DNA of 64,000 nucleotides from Cheilinus undulatus (taxonomy: Eukaryota > Chordata > Actinopteri > Labriformes > Labridae), in contig NC_054867.1 in assembly GCF_018320785.1 (NCBI RefSeq), forward strand, positions 54,105,776 through 54,169,775, given 5' to 3'. This document shows, in pieces, positions 25,601 through 36,010 of this stretch. Position 1 is the first letter of the stretch; the number at the start of each line of letters is the position of its first letter. The notes beneath the pieces were generated by a model that saw only the letters and a list, made by a program, of their open reading frames with translations, ran no database searches and had not been told where the DNA came from. The translations under genes and the position numbers were made by a program.

Positions 25601-27350
25601 GTTTTTGGTACAGACTCTGAGATAGTGGAGATCAGAGATCTGCTCCTGTACATGTTAAGTGGTCAGCTGAGGTGGTTCTGGTGTCTCATCAGGATCCTCC
25701 TGGTGTCCACTCTCATGAGGTCTTTAGGGTACATCAAACAGGGAGGAGACCTCAGGGTAGACACAGAACAAAAACCTGAATTACCTTTTTGGCCTTGTTT
25801 TGGTCAACTTGATGAAAATGAAACTAACTTTTAGTCAGTTTTAGTCATCAAATGTCTATTTTTGGATCATTCCAGTCTCATGGGAATAAAGGCTGTTGTT
25901 GAACATTCTTAGTCATAGTTGTAGTTGATGAAATGAGCACTGGTACTATCCCCTGCCTCTGCACAGACCGACTACCACTCTGTAACAGTGCTGGTCTAAT
26001 GTCAGAGCTCTCTGTGCGACAGAAACGTTTATGACACAAGACCAAAACTGGAGATTCATGTGGCCATACTGGGGTCTGACAGTTGTGCACAGCCTGAGTT
26101 CTCACACTGATGAGTGAAATCAGGACGGACCAGGCACACATCCATGATTCCATCTTTTTCTGTACCTCCTCATGTAAAAGTTTGACTTTTTAACCCTTCT
26201 TATACACAAATAAATGCTGGACTTTTAAAAGATAAAATAATGGAGATGTTTGAAACATTGAACCTACAATAAAAACAGTCTTTAATGTATTAATTGGTGC
26301 TAGTAAAGCATGCTGTTCCTATTGGCCACTGCAAAACTTTGATTGTGATCATTGTCTGTTATCTGGAGACCCATCATTATCAGAAGATTTTCTTGAACTT
26401 TATGTAGGAAAATTCTTTCTTTTTGATGTTAAGTGTGAATTATTATTTTTTCTGTTGATGGTGAGAAGAGAGAGAGAGAGAGGGAATGGGAAGACAGTGC
26501 TATGCGGCGATGTCAGTCGTCAGTTTGATTTTTGCTTTAAAACAATTTAAAATCAGATCAAATGGTGTAGAGATCCGACTGTGGATGAGATTAGGGAGGG
26601 CTCACTGCCCCGTCATCAGCTCTAGACGTGCCCTCAAACAGGTAGCTCAGTTGTGGTGGACAGCAAATCCCAGCAAAATCGAAAAGCCCAGCAACAGATC
26701 TCTGATGGGTTAGAACAGAGGGCATGGTCTAGACCTGTCCCCGTTGGAAAGGCTCTGATAGGTCTGCTTTACAAATGAAAACCGACTGAGTAATTTAATT
26801 GATGTGTCCGTCTGTCCGTTACAGGTTCTGATTTCAGGTTTTTCAGGGGTCCTGTTTGTGTTCCATATCTTGGAGTTTGCTGTTTCCCTCACCGTCTCTA
26901 TCTTTGCCTGTAGAGCTACCTGTAACTGCTGTGACAACCAGGTGAGTTCACACTGACAGGTACCTGGTAGGTCTACCTGTCACTGTGAGTATTTATTCAT
27001 GAAAACACTGAAAATGAAACCTGTGAGCAAACAGGAAACAAACTGATGGTTGTTCTGTGTGTGGTTGTTTGATGTTTGTTGATGTTGTGTGTCGTTGTGT
27101 AGCAACATCCGTACGTCTACTACACGCCTGCCCAGGCTCCACCACATACTGGACCTGCCACCATGGCTGTACCACCACAACAGGTACCCCCCCTAAATAC
27201 TATAAAAGTGGACCAGAATGGTCCATTTTTTTTCCACATTTTCTTCTCTTTGTTTTTGTGGTTTTACAGATTCCCAGCTTTCCAAAACCTGCAGCGGACC
27301 AGGACCAGATTCTCCATGGGCTCAATGAACCTCCGGCCTACACAGGCTGA
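19664..27350 (+). CDS. MS4A-like four-transmembrane protein, copy 2 (intact)
   Basis: Exons, all phase 0 with GT-AG introns: 19664-19804, 22447-22557, 23302-23358, 23665-23781, 26825-26941, 27103-27183, 27270-27350 (stop included). This gives 234 residues; an in-frame ATG at 19661 would add one Met, but 19664 has the better Kozak A at -3 and aligns with the paralogs. TM1 is in exon 2 ('MVQIMIGVLVLLSGIVM'), TM2 spans exons 2-3 ('SGFFVWGAGF' + 'YIASGALTVAAG'), TM3 is in exon 4 and TM4 in exon 5, followed by the likely palmitoylated 'CRATCNCC'. The cytoplasmic tail is Pro/Gln-rich and ends PPAYTG. This is the MS4A/CD20 fold: plasma-membrane tetraspanning proteins that modulate receptors and calcium signalling, and chemosensors in mammalian necklace neurons. 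The second extracellular loop ('LGGALYPRWELM') lacks the Cys pair of copies 3-5. Exact orthology is not claimed. Confidence 0.85.
20190..20690. repeat. Short 21-bp minisatellite split by a hAT MITE (intron 1, copy 2)
   Basis: About 4 units of 'ggcttagagggcctcatcac' at 20190-20273 and about 3-4 more at 20610-20688, interrupted by the MITE at 20274-20609. It is homologous to the 18-unit array in copy 1. Confidence 0.85.
20274..20609. mobile_element. Non-autonomous hAT-type MITE
   Basis: 336 bases beginning 'cagtgtttcccaacc' and ending 'ggttgggaaccaatg' (imperfect inverted termini). It is flanked by a perfect 8-base target duplication 'gcttagag' (20266-20273 and 20610-20617). An 8-base duplication with CAGTG...CA(C/T)TG-type ends is the hAT signature. 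The target lies within a minisatellite unit, but the flank join still shows the duplication clearly. Confidence 0.88.
21114..21525. mobile_element. Copy-2-specific insertion in intron 1, possible TIR relic
   Basis: Copy 1 reads straight through here ('aataattctagagag'). Copy 2 has about 410 extra bases whose right side contains 'aaaaatggctcatcttaccc' and 'cactctccccta'. Reversed, this looks like a fish DNA-element end of the 'gggagagtggggtaagatga' type. The left end is degenerate. Confidence 0.35.
21727..22340. repeat. 28-bp minisatellite, about 22 units (intron 1, copy 2)
   Basis: Units of 'cagtatttagtttacatgat' + 'agagtaga', mostly with 'gtagac' at the variable site and some 'gcatac'. It ends about 107 bases before exon 2. 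A poly-A run (about 21669-21690) lies just upstream. Confidence 0.95.
24456..25540 (+). mobile_element. 3' part of an R2/NeSL-type LINE with restriction-like endonuclease (intron 4, copy 2)
   Basis: Sequence absent from the paralogous introns, inserted at 'attttaggtc'. Reading along +: 24575-24780 encodes the post-RT region ('LSFLIRATYDTLPSPQNLSL'). Next comes a CCHC knuckle, 'CHLC' followed by 'HILSGC', with two in-frame stops between its halves (24793, 24809). A frame shift near 25030 leads into a restriction-like endonuclease: 'SLRPDIILWS', 'AELTFPWENG', 'GWKAHTYPVEVGCHGY' and 'STQRLLESVGITG' (frame 25039-25542). The PD...E arrangement and the preceding knuckle are typical of LINEs with a C-terminal endonuclease (R2, NeSL, Hero and kin). 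It is 5'-truncated and broken, and GC-rich against AT-rich surroundings. Confidence 0.8.
25560..25800 (+). mobile_element. Decayed LINE C-terminal fragment in intron 4 (copy 2)
   Basis: Encodes 'SGQLRWFWCLIRI', 'RSLGYIKQGGDLR' and similar, recalling the fish LINE tail QLRWFGHLIRMPPGRLP...EVFR...PTGRRP. The same stretch lies in copy 5 at 59105-59340, where the R2-like insertion is absent. It is therefore part of the ancestral unit, not of the R2-like element. Confidence 0.55.
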
Positions 27351-27674
27351 AGAAAAGACCTGCTTTAAAGTAAAACCACATGATAACAACATGCAATGAA
27401 CACAGCCATAGAGAGTTACCATCCTGTCATTCATTTAAACATAATGTTAAGAAATGGTTGACTGAGAACCAACAATGTCAACACTGATGCTGTGGCTAAC
27501 CATGCTAACATCAACTGTACCATTGCTATTGTGACGTAATTATAGTTTTTGTGAATCATGCTCTAAATGTTCATATTATCATTATTAGTTACTTTACTGC
27601 TGCATGCTATGTTTTATTCTATGATGCCCCATAACAATGGCAAAGGGACTGCAGATGAAAACTAGCCTCTAGGC

Positions 27675-29104
27675 CAGGGGTGTCAAACTCAAGGCCTGGG
27701 GGCCAAATCCGGCCGTGGAATGATTATATCCAGCCCACAAGATCATATCATATTTGTATTCTAATTGGCCCACCAGTATGACGTCTGCAGATTTCCTCCA
27801 GCATAAGTTGTTAAGCCATAAAAATCTGAAAAAGTAAAGTGTCAGAAAGATTTCATATAAAGTCAAGAATGTAGGGAAAGGAATTAATTTTTTTTTTTTT
27901 TTCACATTTTTAAGTTTTCATCTCAAGATAACGACTCAAACTTATGATTTTGAATTTGAATTTCATGCTTTGGCCTTTTCAACTCACAATTTGGACTTTA
28001 TATATCACATTTTTGTTTTACACTCACAATTTTAAATATCAAGTCATATTTGACCTTTTCAACTCCTTACTTTGGCATTTTAAATCAGAATCAGAAAGAC
28101 TTTATTGTCATTGTTGTTGGTACAATGAAATTTTGTTTGGAACTCACAGTCCAGCAGCAGTAAAATTAGGATAAAATAGAATAAAAATAGAATAAATACA
28201 ATAAAATACAATAACAGTAGCAATAACTACAGTAAAAGAGAGAGTCGCAATCAAAAAAAGAGAGAATGAATCATATTGCACTGTGAAAAGCTTCCCTGAG
28301 TGGAATGTGGACATTGTGACTTTTGTAAACACTGAATAAAGTGTACATAGTGCAAGTTTCAAGTAGTGGAGTAGAGGTTCACTGCTGGCAAGTGCAGGTA
28401 TTAAACAGTTGCATTTGACATTGGTGGTTACAGTCTCATTTACATAGTGCATCTGACATACTGGCATTCAGGGCTGGCATTTTAATCATGTATTTTGACT
28501 TTTAAACTCATAAATCCAATTTTTTCTCATATTTTGACATTTTAATTTAATTCATTTAACTTTCTGTATCATATTTGGACCGTTTACACTCCCAGTATTT
28601 AAACTAAAGTCAGATTTTTTTTACTTTTGAAGTAATAATTTTTAATTCCATCTGATATTTTGACATTTTTAACTCCTAATTTTTGGCTTTTTAATCCCAT
28701 GTTTTGACCTATCAGATTCACAATTTAAAATTTTAAATATATTTTGACTTTTAAACTTATGCTTACAAAGTTGATCTCATATTTTTACCTTTCAGACTTG
28801 TGATTTCAACTTTCTCCTTATATATTTGCTCTTTAACAACCTTATTTTTCTGTTTTTAATATCCTGTTCTGATCGTTTGAACTAATAAGTTGGAATTTTT
28901 ATCTCAGATTTGAGCCATTAAATCTATCATTTGTACTTTCTTGAATTTCCAAATGATTTATCATCAGTACTGTGTTTTTTTTCATATTTTATTGCTGGTG
29001 AAAATGAGGTTGACAGTTATGATTAAATGTTGACCCTGTTAGGCTCTCAGGTTAGACCTAAATCCAGAATCCGGCTGCTGTTGTGATTGAGTTCGACCCC
29101 CCTG
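27675..29104. mobile_element. hAT-type non-autonomous element downstream of copy 2
   Basis: Begins 'caggggtgtcaaactc' and ends 'gagttcgacccccctg' (inverted termini). It is flanked by 'ctctaggc' (27667-27674) and 'ctctacgg' (29105-29112), an 8-base duplication with two mismatches. The paralog after copy 3 reads across the empty site ('gcctcgaggctgacttggg'). The interior is a degenerate chain of 'ttttgacttttaaactcata'-like units on the + strand (27900-28960). No transposase is seen. Confidence 0.8.
28084..28475 (-). mobile_element. LINE 3' end (L2/CR1-like) nested in the hAT element
   Basis: The minus-strand 3' terminus reads 'acaatgacaataaagtcttt' then 'ctgattctgatt', the familiar 3' end of fish L2/CR1-like LINEs. 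It is flanked by a 10-base duplication 'ggcattttaa' (28074-28083 and 28476-28485). Only 3' UTR-like sequence with poly-(aaata)-type runs is present, with no RT. Confidence 0.75.
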
Positions 29105-29189
29105 CTCTACGGCTAACTTGGGTACATTTACATTTGTTTGAATGTTGATGTACACTGTCCCTGTTCAAATAATTAAATAAAAAATAAAT

Positions 29190-29690
29190 AAAAAAACTAG
29201 AGCTCTGCACAGAAATGGATTGAGAGATGTTACAGACCAAGAAAAACTCAACTTCTACACACACCTTCAAGCCAGACTGAAGTCTGCTAAGGACAACCTG
29301 GAGAAGGATTATGAAGACTGGAAGCGTGACCTTTGGTCAGATGAGACTAAACTAGAGCTCTTTGGCCACAGAGACGTTGGTGATGTTTGGAGAAAGAAGG
29401 GAGAGGCGTATCACCCAGAGAACAGCGTCCCCACAGTGAAACATGGTGGTGGGAGGGTTATGCTGTGGGGATGCTTCAGTGAGTCTGGAACTGGAAACCT
29501 TGTCAAGGTGGAAGGATCCATGAAGACCAAGGTCCATGCCAGAAGACCATCAGATCTGGAGGAGCTGGAGAGACTGGTCAAAGAAGAATGGGCTGGGATT
29601 CCTCAGGAGACTGTCAGAGACTAAAACTACAACAAACGACTGCAGGATGTTACCCAGCAAAAAGGAGACGCTGCAGGCTGCTGGTCCCCT
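29190..29690 (+). mobile_element. Tc1-like transposase relic C (best preserved)
   Basis: An open frame at 29220-29624 encodes the middle and end of a Tc1 transposase fused by deletion: '[17 protein letters not shown]' (first catalytic Asp in 'WSDET'), '[20 protein letters not shown]', '[20 protein letters not shown]', then '[17 protein letters not shown]'. The second Asp and the last catalytic acidic region between '[10 protein letters not shown]' and the tail are missing, as is the N-terminal DNA-binding part. It sits downstream of copy 2 in the place where every unit has such a relic. Confidence 0.85.
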
Positions 29691-30060
29691 GACAGCAAGA
29701 CGACATCGAATTAATGTTGATATTTCATCTGAACTGCCAGAATGGTTGATATCAATTTCTCAATGATAAATAAACATTGAATCATCATTGCAATGTCGAT
29801 GGTACCTGATGTTGATGACTATGACATTGGAACAACATTGATTTATGATTGGCTATTGTGGTTGATTAAGCATCTATTTCTGGTTGACGGGGTGATGACA
29901 CCAATGTTGATAAATAATTGAAAAATGATTGACGGCCAAACTGCATGTTATTGAAAAGCCATCGATTTAGAGTTGACCGGGAAACTGCATGTTGCCCGGG
30001 AAATATGATTAAAAATTAGATGATGTATGGTTGACTGGGAGATCGTCGTGTGGCTGACTC
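29691..30060. repeat. Degenerate GATTG/GTTGA-rich repeat tract
   Basis: Loosely repeated words such as 'gttgatatt', 'ttgatttatgattgg', 'ggttgac' and 'tgttgataaataattg' across about 370 bases. It starts just after the Tc1 relic and occurs nowhere else in the window. It could be the sub-terminal repeat region of an unrecognised DNA transposon. Confidence 0.5.
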
Positions 30061-32689
30061 ATCCATTTGTCTCTTATCCTGAAGCCAAGCACCCAGGTAA
30101 GCACACAATCTGTTACCTATTGTTCAAAAATCTGGTATTCTTGCTTGATAATATGCACAGGCCAAGGCTGGTAACACATCCGTGAACCATTTATTCTTTG
30201 GACATTGCGTTTCAAAATAAAATCTAAATACCAACCAAAAAAATCAGTGTAGTTTGTGGAGGGTCTGTGCCGGTTAGCTAACCCTGCTCCTGTAGCCTAT
30301 TGCAAATGAGCAGCGCTAACTCTCGGGTGCACACACATCAAATAATGATGAACAGATAAAAACTGTTCTGAAAAGCAGGCGGCGCTACCTTGAGAAAAAG
30401 AAAAATCTCCGTTACTCACCGCTCATCTGTTTTTGGAAAGTAAAAATCTCCTTTTGCCCAGCATTGTACGGTCTTGTCTAGACGTTCCAGCTAACCACTC
30501 TACGTTCTGCCTTTTTAAGAGTGCAGCAGCAAAAACCGCTGGCACAGCTAGCGTGATTACAAGTATTTCTACAGTTAATGTCCACCGGCCCGTATTTGGG
30601 CTGTTGACGACATAATTTGCATAACACCATCTTTACAGAGAAGCAGTGGCAGCAGTAGCATATCACAAGTGTGATACACCGTTTGTAAGCCAAGAATCTC
30701 ATGTTTTCAGCCATATGAACCAATCTCAGATACACCATGACAGCAAACACAGTCCGTCATTTTGTCAGACCTGCAGCAAAAAAGACAGAGTAAAATAAAC
30801 GGCATTACTCACATTTGAAGTCCTGTCCTGTTCCACTGCATCAGAATATTCTCACAAAAATAGTCTCAAATCTTCCTAAGATATCCATAAATCCACTGAC
30901 ACTCAGCATTTTGTCCAAAACTCAGAAGAAAGGGCCATAAATTATGACAAAGTATAGTGGCATTTACAAAAAGACATTCACTCAGTGTAAATTTCCTCCT
31001 CCTTTTTCGTTATATCTGCATATTCCTCTCCCCGATTGTTTACATCTCTCCTCAAAATGGCCGCTGGGGTCTGACCATTCGATTGACAGCTCATTCAAGC
31101 CAGTCGGACTTTGTATATCCAAACCACAGGCTCTAATGTCCAACCAGTGACTGCAGTTCAGAAAAGACCAACCCGGGCTCCCGCCCTCCAAACTTTCAGC
31201 CAATGTGAAGCAGCTTCTTTTCGACTGACTAGTCGTTTAGCCAATAGACTTACCTTTCCAATGATGTACCACATGTGGGGGTTTGGATTAGATTACATGA
31301 AATAATAGCGTCATGTACATCCCACTGTGTTTTGTGGCCAAAAAGGACAATGACTGGCACAATACACATGGACTGTAGATTGCATGCAGATGTAAAATCA
31401 GTTGTAAATACTGTAATGTTAATAGTTTGTTGTGTTTTCTGTGACATTCTATATATATATATTTTTTTTTAACCACCAAAAGACTTGTATTGACTGCTTA
31501 TTTTATACAATTTTAGCAGCAAAAAGAGAAAATGCACAAAATGTCCCTTTTTTCTTTGCTGATTCTTTGACAGTGGTACTGATAGTGAATCAGTTTTACC
31601 AATTTGTGTGTCCATGGTGCCAAATGTGCCAATTTGGAGTCTCCAAATGGCACACTTGGGAATGCCTGGGCATTCTCTTAGGAAAACAGCTGTAAAATAC
31701 TCATATTGATGTTTTTTGATGAAGTTTTGTAAGTACTTCGCTCTCATCTTGTATTTAAGCCATTACACACAAGTCTCTTTTAGCTGTTTATGATGAAAAA
31801 AGCCAGACAGGGATTGAAATATTTGTCCTCTCATGTTCAAACTACAACAAATCAGTTGTAGTAGCACCTACAGTGATTCTAAATTCTTCTGGAAAAATTT
31901 TAGAATCTTATCTTTCAAAAGTGACCAACCCCATGCATGTACACCAAGGAGTTCAAGAACAGTTATCATTTCATTTTGGGTATGTCCTGGACAGGCGTTT
32001 TCCCAAATTTGAGTGGACTTGAAGGGGTTAAGGAAATCTTTTTATTATTATAATATTACCTGACTGTGAAATCATACCCCCTTCACGCCTGAATTTATTT
32101 ACTAACATATAAAAAAAATCAGTGTGTTTTTCTTCAAACTGATGCTAAAATAAATGGGGATTGTTAATTTGTCTCTAGCACACAAAATTAATATTAATTT
32201 AGGTATGATGCAGATTAGCAACAACAGGAGAGCAAGACAGCAAGATTAAATAACAAAATGTATTTATTCAAATAAACAAACGCAACTGAAAAAAAGAAGG
32301 ATAGGTGTGTACATATGTTTTGTAGCGCCACTTACCTTATTTTTGACAGTTTTTCCAAATTTCCAGCCTCTGTAGGTCTCACTCTGACTGGTCCCAGTAG
32401 AAACCAGTGTTTGCAAAAGGTTCCGAGGTACATGGTACATGGTACATAACGCACCAACCGGCATTGGGGAATACATTCGGCTGCAGTTTGGCTAACAAAT
32501 TTGTCGTAATGATCTAAAATTTGTAAATCTTGTACTGCTCTGAGTCGAACACTGATATTTCTTATTTTACTTGTTGTGATCTGTTTTTGATATATTTTGA
32601 ATGGCAATTTTTTTGAAGTTGAAATATTACCAATTACCAATTAAAGCTTTTTGTTGGAGGAGTGCCTTACGCCAAACTACTTTTACATG
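30061..32689. other. Spacer between units 2 and 3, no gene seen
   Basis: AT-rich with scattered short open runs that have no recognisable motif. It contains an inverted repeat at 31620-31659 and a short poly-T at about 31459. No MS4A exon is present. It may hold further unrecognised transposon sequence, since none of it is shared with other units. Confidence 0.4.
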
Positions 32690-32988
32690 CAGTGCTTAAC
32701 AAATTTATCAGACCACCCTAGCCCTAACCAAAGTAAGGTCTATGCCACAGCTGCACTAAATTAACAGCATTGGTAATTACCAGAATCATTTTTGATGTTT
32801 CTGCAATGGTTAATACACCAATATGTAGAAGCTCTTTAACCCAAATGATATTTTTAATGCTAAAATATAATTATTATTGTTATCCATGAATTTTCAAATT
32901 TACTGATTCACAAAAAACTGAAAAAATAGTAAAGCACATTAATATTTCTTGATTAATATGTCAAATTATAGTTATTTACTTGCATATC
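32690..32988. mobile_element. Partial Tc1/mariner-type MITE (half copy)
   Basis: Starts 'cagtgcttaacaaatttatc'. It is the reverse complement of the right part of the complete MITE at 41697-42221, sharing for example 'gtagaagctctttaaccc' and 'caatggttaatacacc'. It stops where the LINE 5' fragment begins. Confidence 0.8.
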
Positions 32989-33770
32989 GGGGTACATAAC
33001 TTTTCCCGGACAACAATGCTACAGTACCTCTGGTTAACGTAAAAGCACACTCCTCTTCCTCGGCTCTTCCCCGTAATCTCCGGGGACCGGTCCAGCCGAA
33101 ATGGGCTACTGAACCCACTTATTGACAGGTCCTCGTCCCGGTCCGTTTCACTGAGCCAAGTTTCAGTGAACGCTAAAAGGCAGGTTTCCTTGATTTCGTG
33201 CTTGAGTTTAGCCCACGTCTCCAGCTCGTCCACCTTGTGCCTGATGGACTGGACGTTGGAGAGCAGGACCGTAGGCAGCGGAGGAAGACGGCGGCGGTTG
33301 TCTAGGCTCAGGCGCTTCAATCTCCGACGTATACCTCCCCTCCGTCCTCTTCTGCCTCGGGTGTTCCGGAGAGATGACGCCTTTTCCGGGCTGTATGGAC
33401 TGAACAGTTTGGCTGGTATTCCCACCGGGACGTCTCCATTGGCCGAGGTCCGCAGAGAAAATAATAGCTCTCGGCTGAGAGTGATTCGGCTCCCAGGGCC
33501 GCTATGGTGTCCAGCCGCTCCATGACGAAGAAGCACCCATGGCAGCGTCACGAGGCATAAAAGTGCAAATAACTGTACAAATGAGCCAAAAGTCCACATA
33601 CTGAGACATACACAAAGCTCCACACACACACAGGACGGCTTAAAAACGTTTTAAAACCAGTTAAAAAAACGTTAAAAAACAGGTAAAAAGACAAGCCAGG
33701 TAGAGCTGCTTCGGGTCCCACGCTGTGAAGCACCCCGCACTGCACATACGCAAAAATTAGTTCAAACAAG
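32989..33770 (-). mobile_element. 5' end of a LINE with an apurinic-type endonuclease start
   Basis: The minus-strand open run 33629-32976 encodes a basic stretch ('RGRRGRRGGIRRRLKRLSL') followed by the beginning of an APE endonuclease: 'LLSNVQSIRHKVDELETW' (the Asn motif), 'CLLAFTETWLSE' (catalytic Glu in TETW) and 'GRGVCFYVNQRYC'. The rest of the endonuclease and all RT are absent. Having a 5' end without a 3' end is the reverse of normal LINE truncation, so a deletion or rearrangement at 32989 is likely. It is GC-richer than its surroundings. Confidence 0.75.
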
Positions 33771-34285
33771 GGTGGAAAAATGTATTCTTAACATTCTCAG
33801 TAACATATTGTTATGGCACATGTCAGACACACACAAATACCACTATCTAACATTATTTTTGAAAACGAAACACCACTCTCGCTCGCTCTCCCTTTACTCT
33901 CTTCCTTCACTCTCCTTTCTCACTCGTCTTCTGCCAAAGCTGCCGTTTTTGCAGTGCTGTTCAACATTACTGTAAAATATATACCACACATCATATAAAA
34001 GCACAGATTCTCAGCTCTCTGTCAGCGTTGGAAGGTTTTAGATTGAGCAAACTTTTGAGGAGTTACAGTGTTGAGAATCTGTGTAGCAGTCTTGCGAAAC
34101 TGCTGGTGTTTTGTTATGAATGCCCTCATCATATAGTTGTGAGTACCTTAATGAGCGAGATATGTGCGCATGCCCACAATTCTCAGTTTTCCAACGCCAT
34201 TGGAATTTTTCTGATTGGACAAACTTTGACGGAGTTATGGTAAAAATACTCCGGACATATAAAACAGCGCCAGTGCCGGGTCAGT
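33771..34285. other. Spacer upstream of unit 3
   Basis: No gene is seen. It contains an inverted pair 'cacagattctca' (about 34003) / 'tgagaatctgtg' (about 34072) around a 'gttggaaggttttagattga' segment related to 'ccattggaatttttctgatt' at 34196. It ends in 'aaagggttaac', reminiscent of a piggyBac-like end. Confidence 0.35.
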
Positions 34286-35182
34286 AGGTAAAGGGTTAAC
34301 AGAGCTGATACAGGAAATGAAACATAACTCTCCACAAACCTCACCACACGTCACTGGATGGGACACGCCCACAGCAGATGTTCTGCCCTAACATGAGTCA
34401 CGCTCAACTGTGAGCCAAGGGTGGATGCTGGAGTGGAAAAAGGGGAGGTTACAGCTTAGAGACTTTTCCAGGGAATACATAATTCTCAAAAAAACAACCA
34501 CGAGTGTTGTCAACATTTCAGAGGACCAGAGCAAACCCTTTTTCTTCTACCCCAGCCTCTTTTGGAGCAGGATCAAGACTACGAGGGGAAGTGCAGCATC
34601 ACTTCTCTATGGTTTTCCTGTTCTGCTTTTTTTTGGGACTGAGTTTGGAGAGTGCTGCAGGAAAAGGACTCTTTTCACCACTGGTGGATTATTTCCCTGA
34701 GGACTGTCATCTTGGGGTGGATAAGCATTCTTTCCAACTGTGGATTTTTGTGTGGGACAGAGTTGTTTTTACTCTCCAGCCACAGAGGGCTAGGATTATT
34801 TCTAAGGATTGTGTTCAAGATTGTGGGACTATCTGAAGCCTTGTGCTCAGCCTGGACATTTGACTTTATCTTTAAGTTCCCTGATCCTACAAGTTTAGTG
34901 TAATTTACATCCAAGGTTCCTATGGGTTGTTCTAGCCAACAAATATAACAGACCCTTGGGATTTTTTGAATAAATCTCTAAACTCATTTCCTAACACATT
35001 CACCAAGAGCAAAGGTTCATAGAGGAGAGCTGCTGTTAACTGATGTGTCTAATGTTGGTATTCAGCCCAAGGCTGCTGGATTGAGTGCTGCATTACTGAA
35101 AGTAGAGTAGACATCAGTGATACAGATAGGGACCATAGCTGAGAGACAGAGAGCCTCAGTCACCAACCATCTCACCTGGACG
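34286..35182 (+). promoter_or_regulatory. Conserved 5' block of MS4A copy 3
   Basis: Homologous to the other 5' blocks. Copy 3 keeps the extended form with 'gtgggactatctgaagcc' and 'ttcagcctggacatttgac'-type sequence, which is partly lost before copies 4 and 5. Confidence 0.5.
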
Positions 35183-35975
35183 ATGTCATCAGCAGTTACA
35201 ACCACATCAGGTGGCCTGGTGGTGGTCACCCAGGTGTTACCGTCTAATCAACCCCAACCCCAGGACGTTCAGCAGGCGGGTCCAAGGACACACAGGTTCA
35301 TCCAGGCATACCCACTGGCTGTCGGGGTGAGTTATTTTAGTGTTAAAACTGTTTATTTGTGAAAACTAACATTCAGGTGTTTCCTTATACTGTGTTTATT
35401 TCAGTTTGAATTTTTCTGTTAGACGTTAAAAACCCTCTAAAGTGAAATCCAAAGTTTTTCTCTGAACACTCTAGATTTGTTGGAATCTGGTTGCTGTAAA
35501 CATGTGAAAACACTGAGATCTCCATGTGACTGAATTCTGGATTTAGACTGTAACAATGTTTTTCACCTCTTTCCTGGGCTTAATGTGGGCGGGGCCAATA
35601 TGTGGACTCATGATGTCACAAGCCCACAGTGGGGAATGACTCCGCCCTTCTAATGCTACAATTTAAAAACACAGAGCAGTTCATCTCAGTCCAGTCTGTT
35701 GTTAGCTGATGTCTCTGCCTTTATTGAAAGTTAACAGTCAGTTAAATGCTGATTTTTTGTTCATTGTGAGGTAAATTTACCAAATCTATCAGCCACAGTG
35801 GTCTATGGATCACTGAAAGCATCAGAGCAGAGATTTGAGACAGAAAACAGACGTAGTCTCTTCTCTGGCACAGAGTCAGGCAGCATCTCTGATCATGAGG
35901 TCAATGTAAGGTGAATTGGGGTGGGGTGGGGGGGGGGGGGGTAATAACTTGAGAGCTCTTCTCCAATCAGATTGT

Positions 35976-36010
<35 letters not shown>

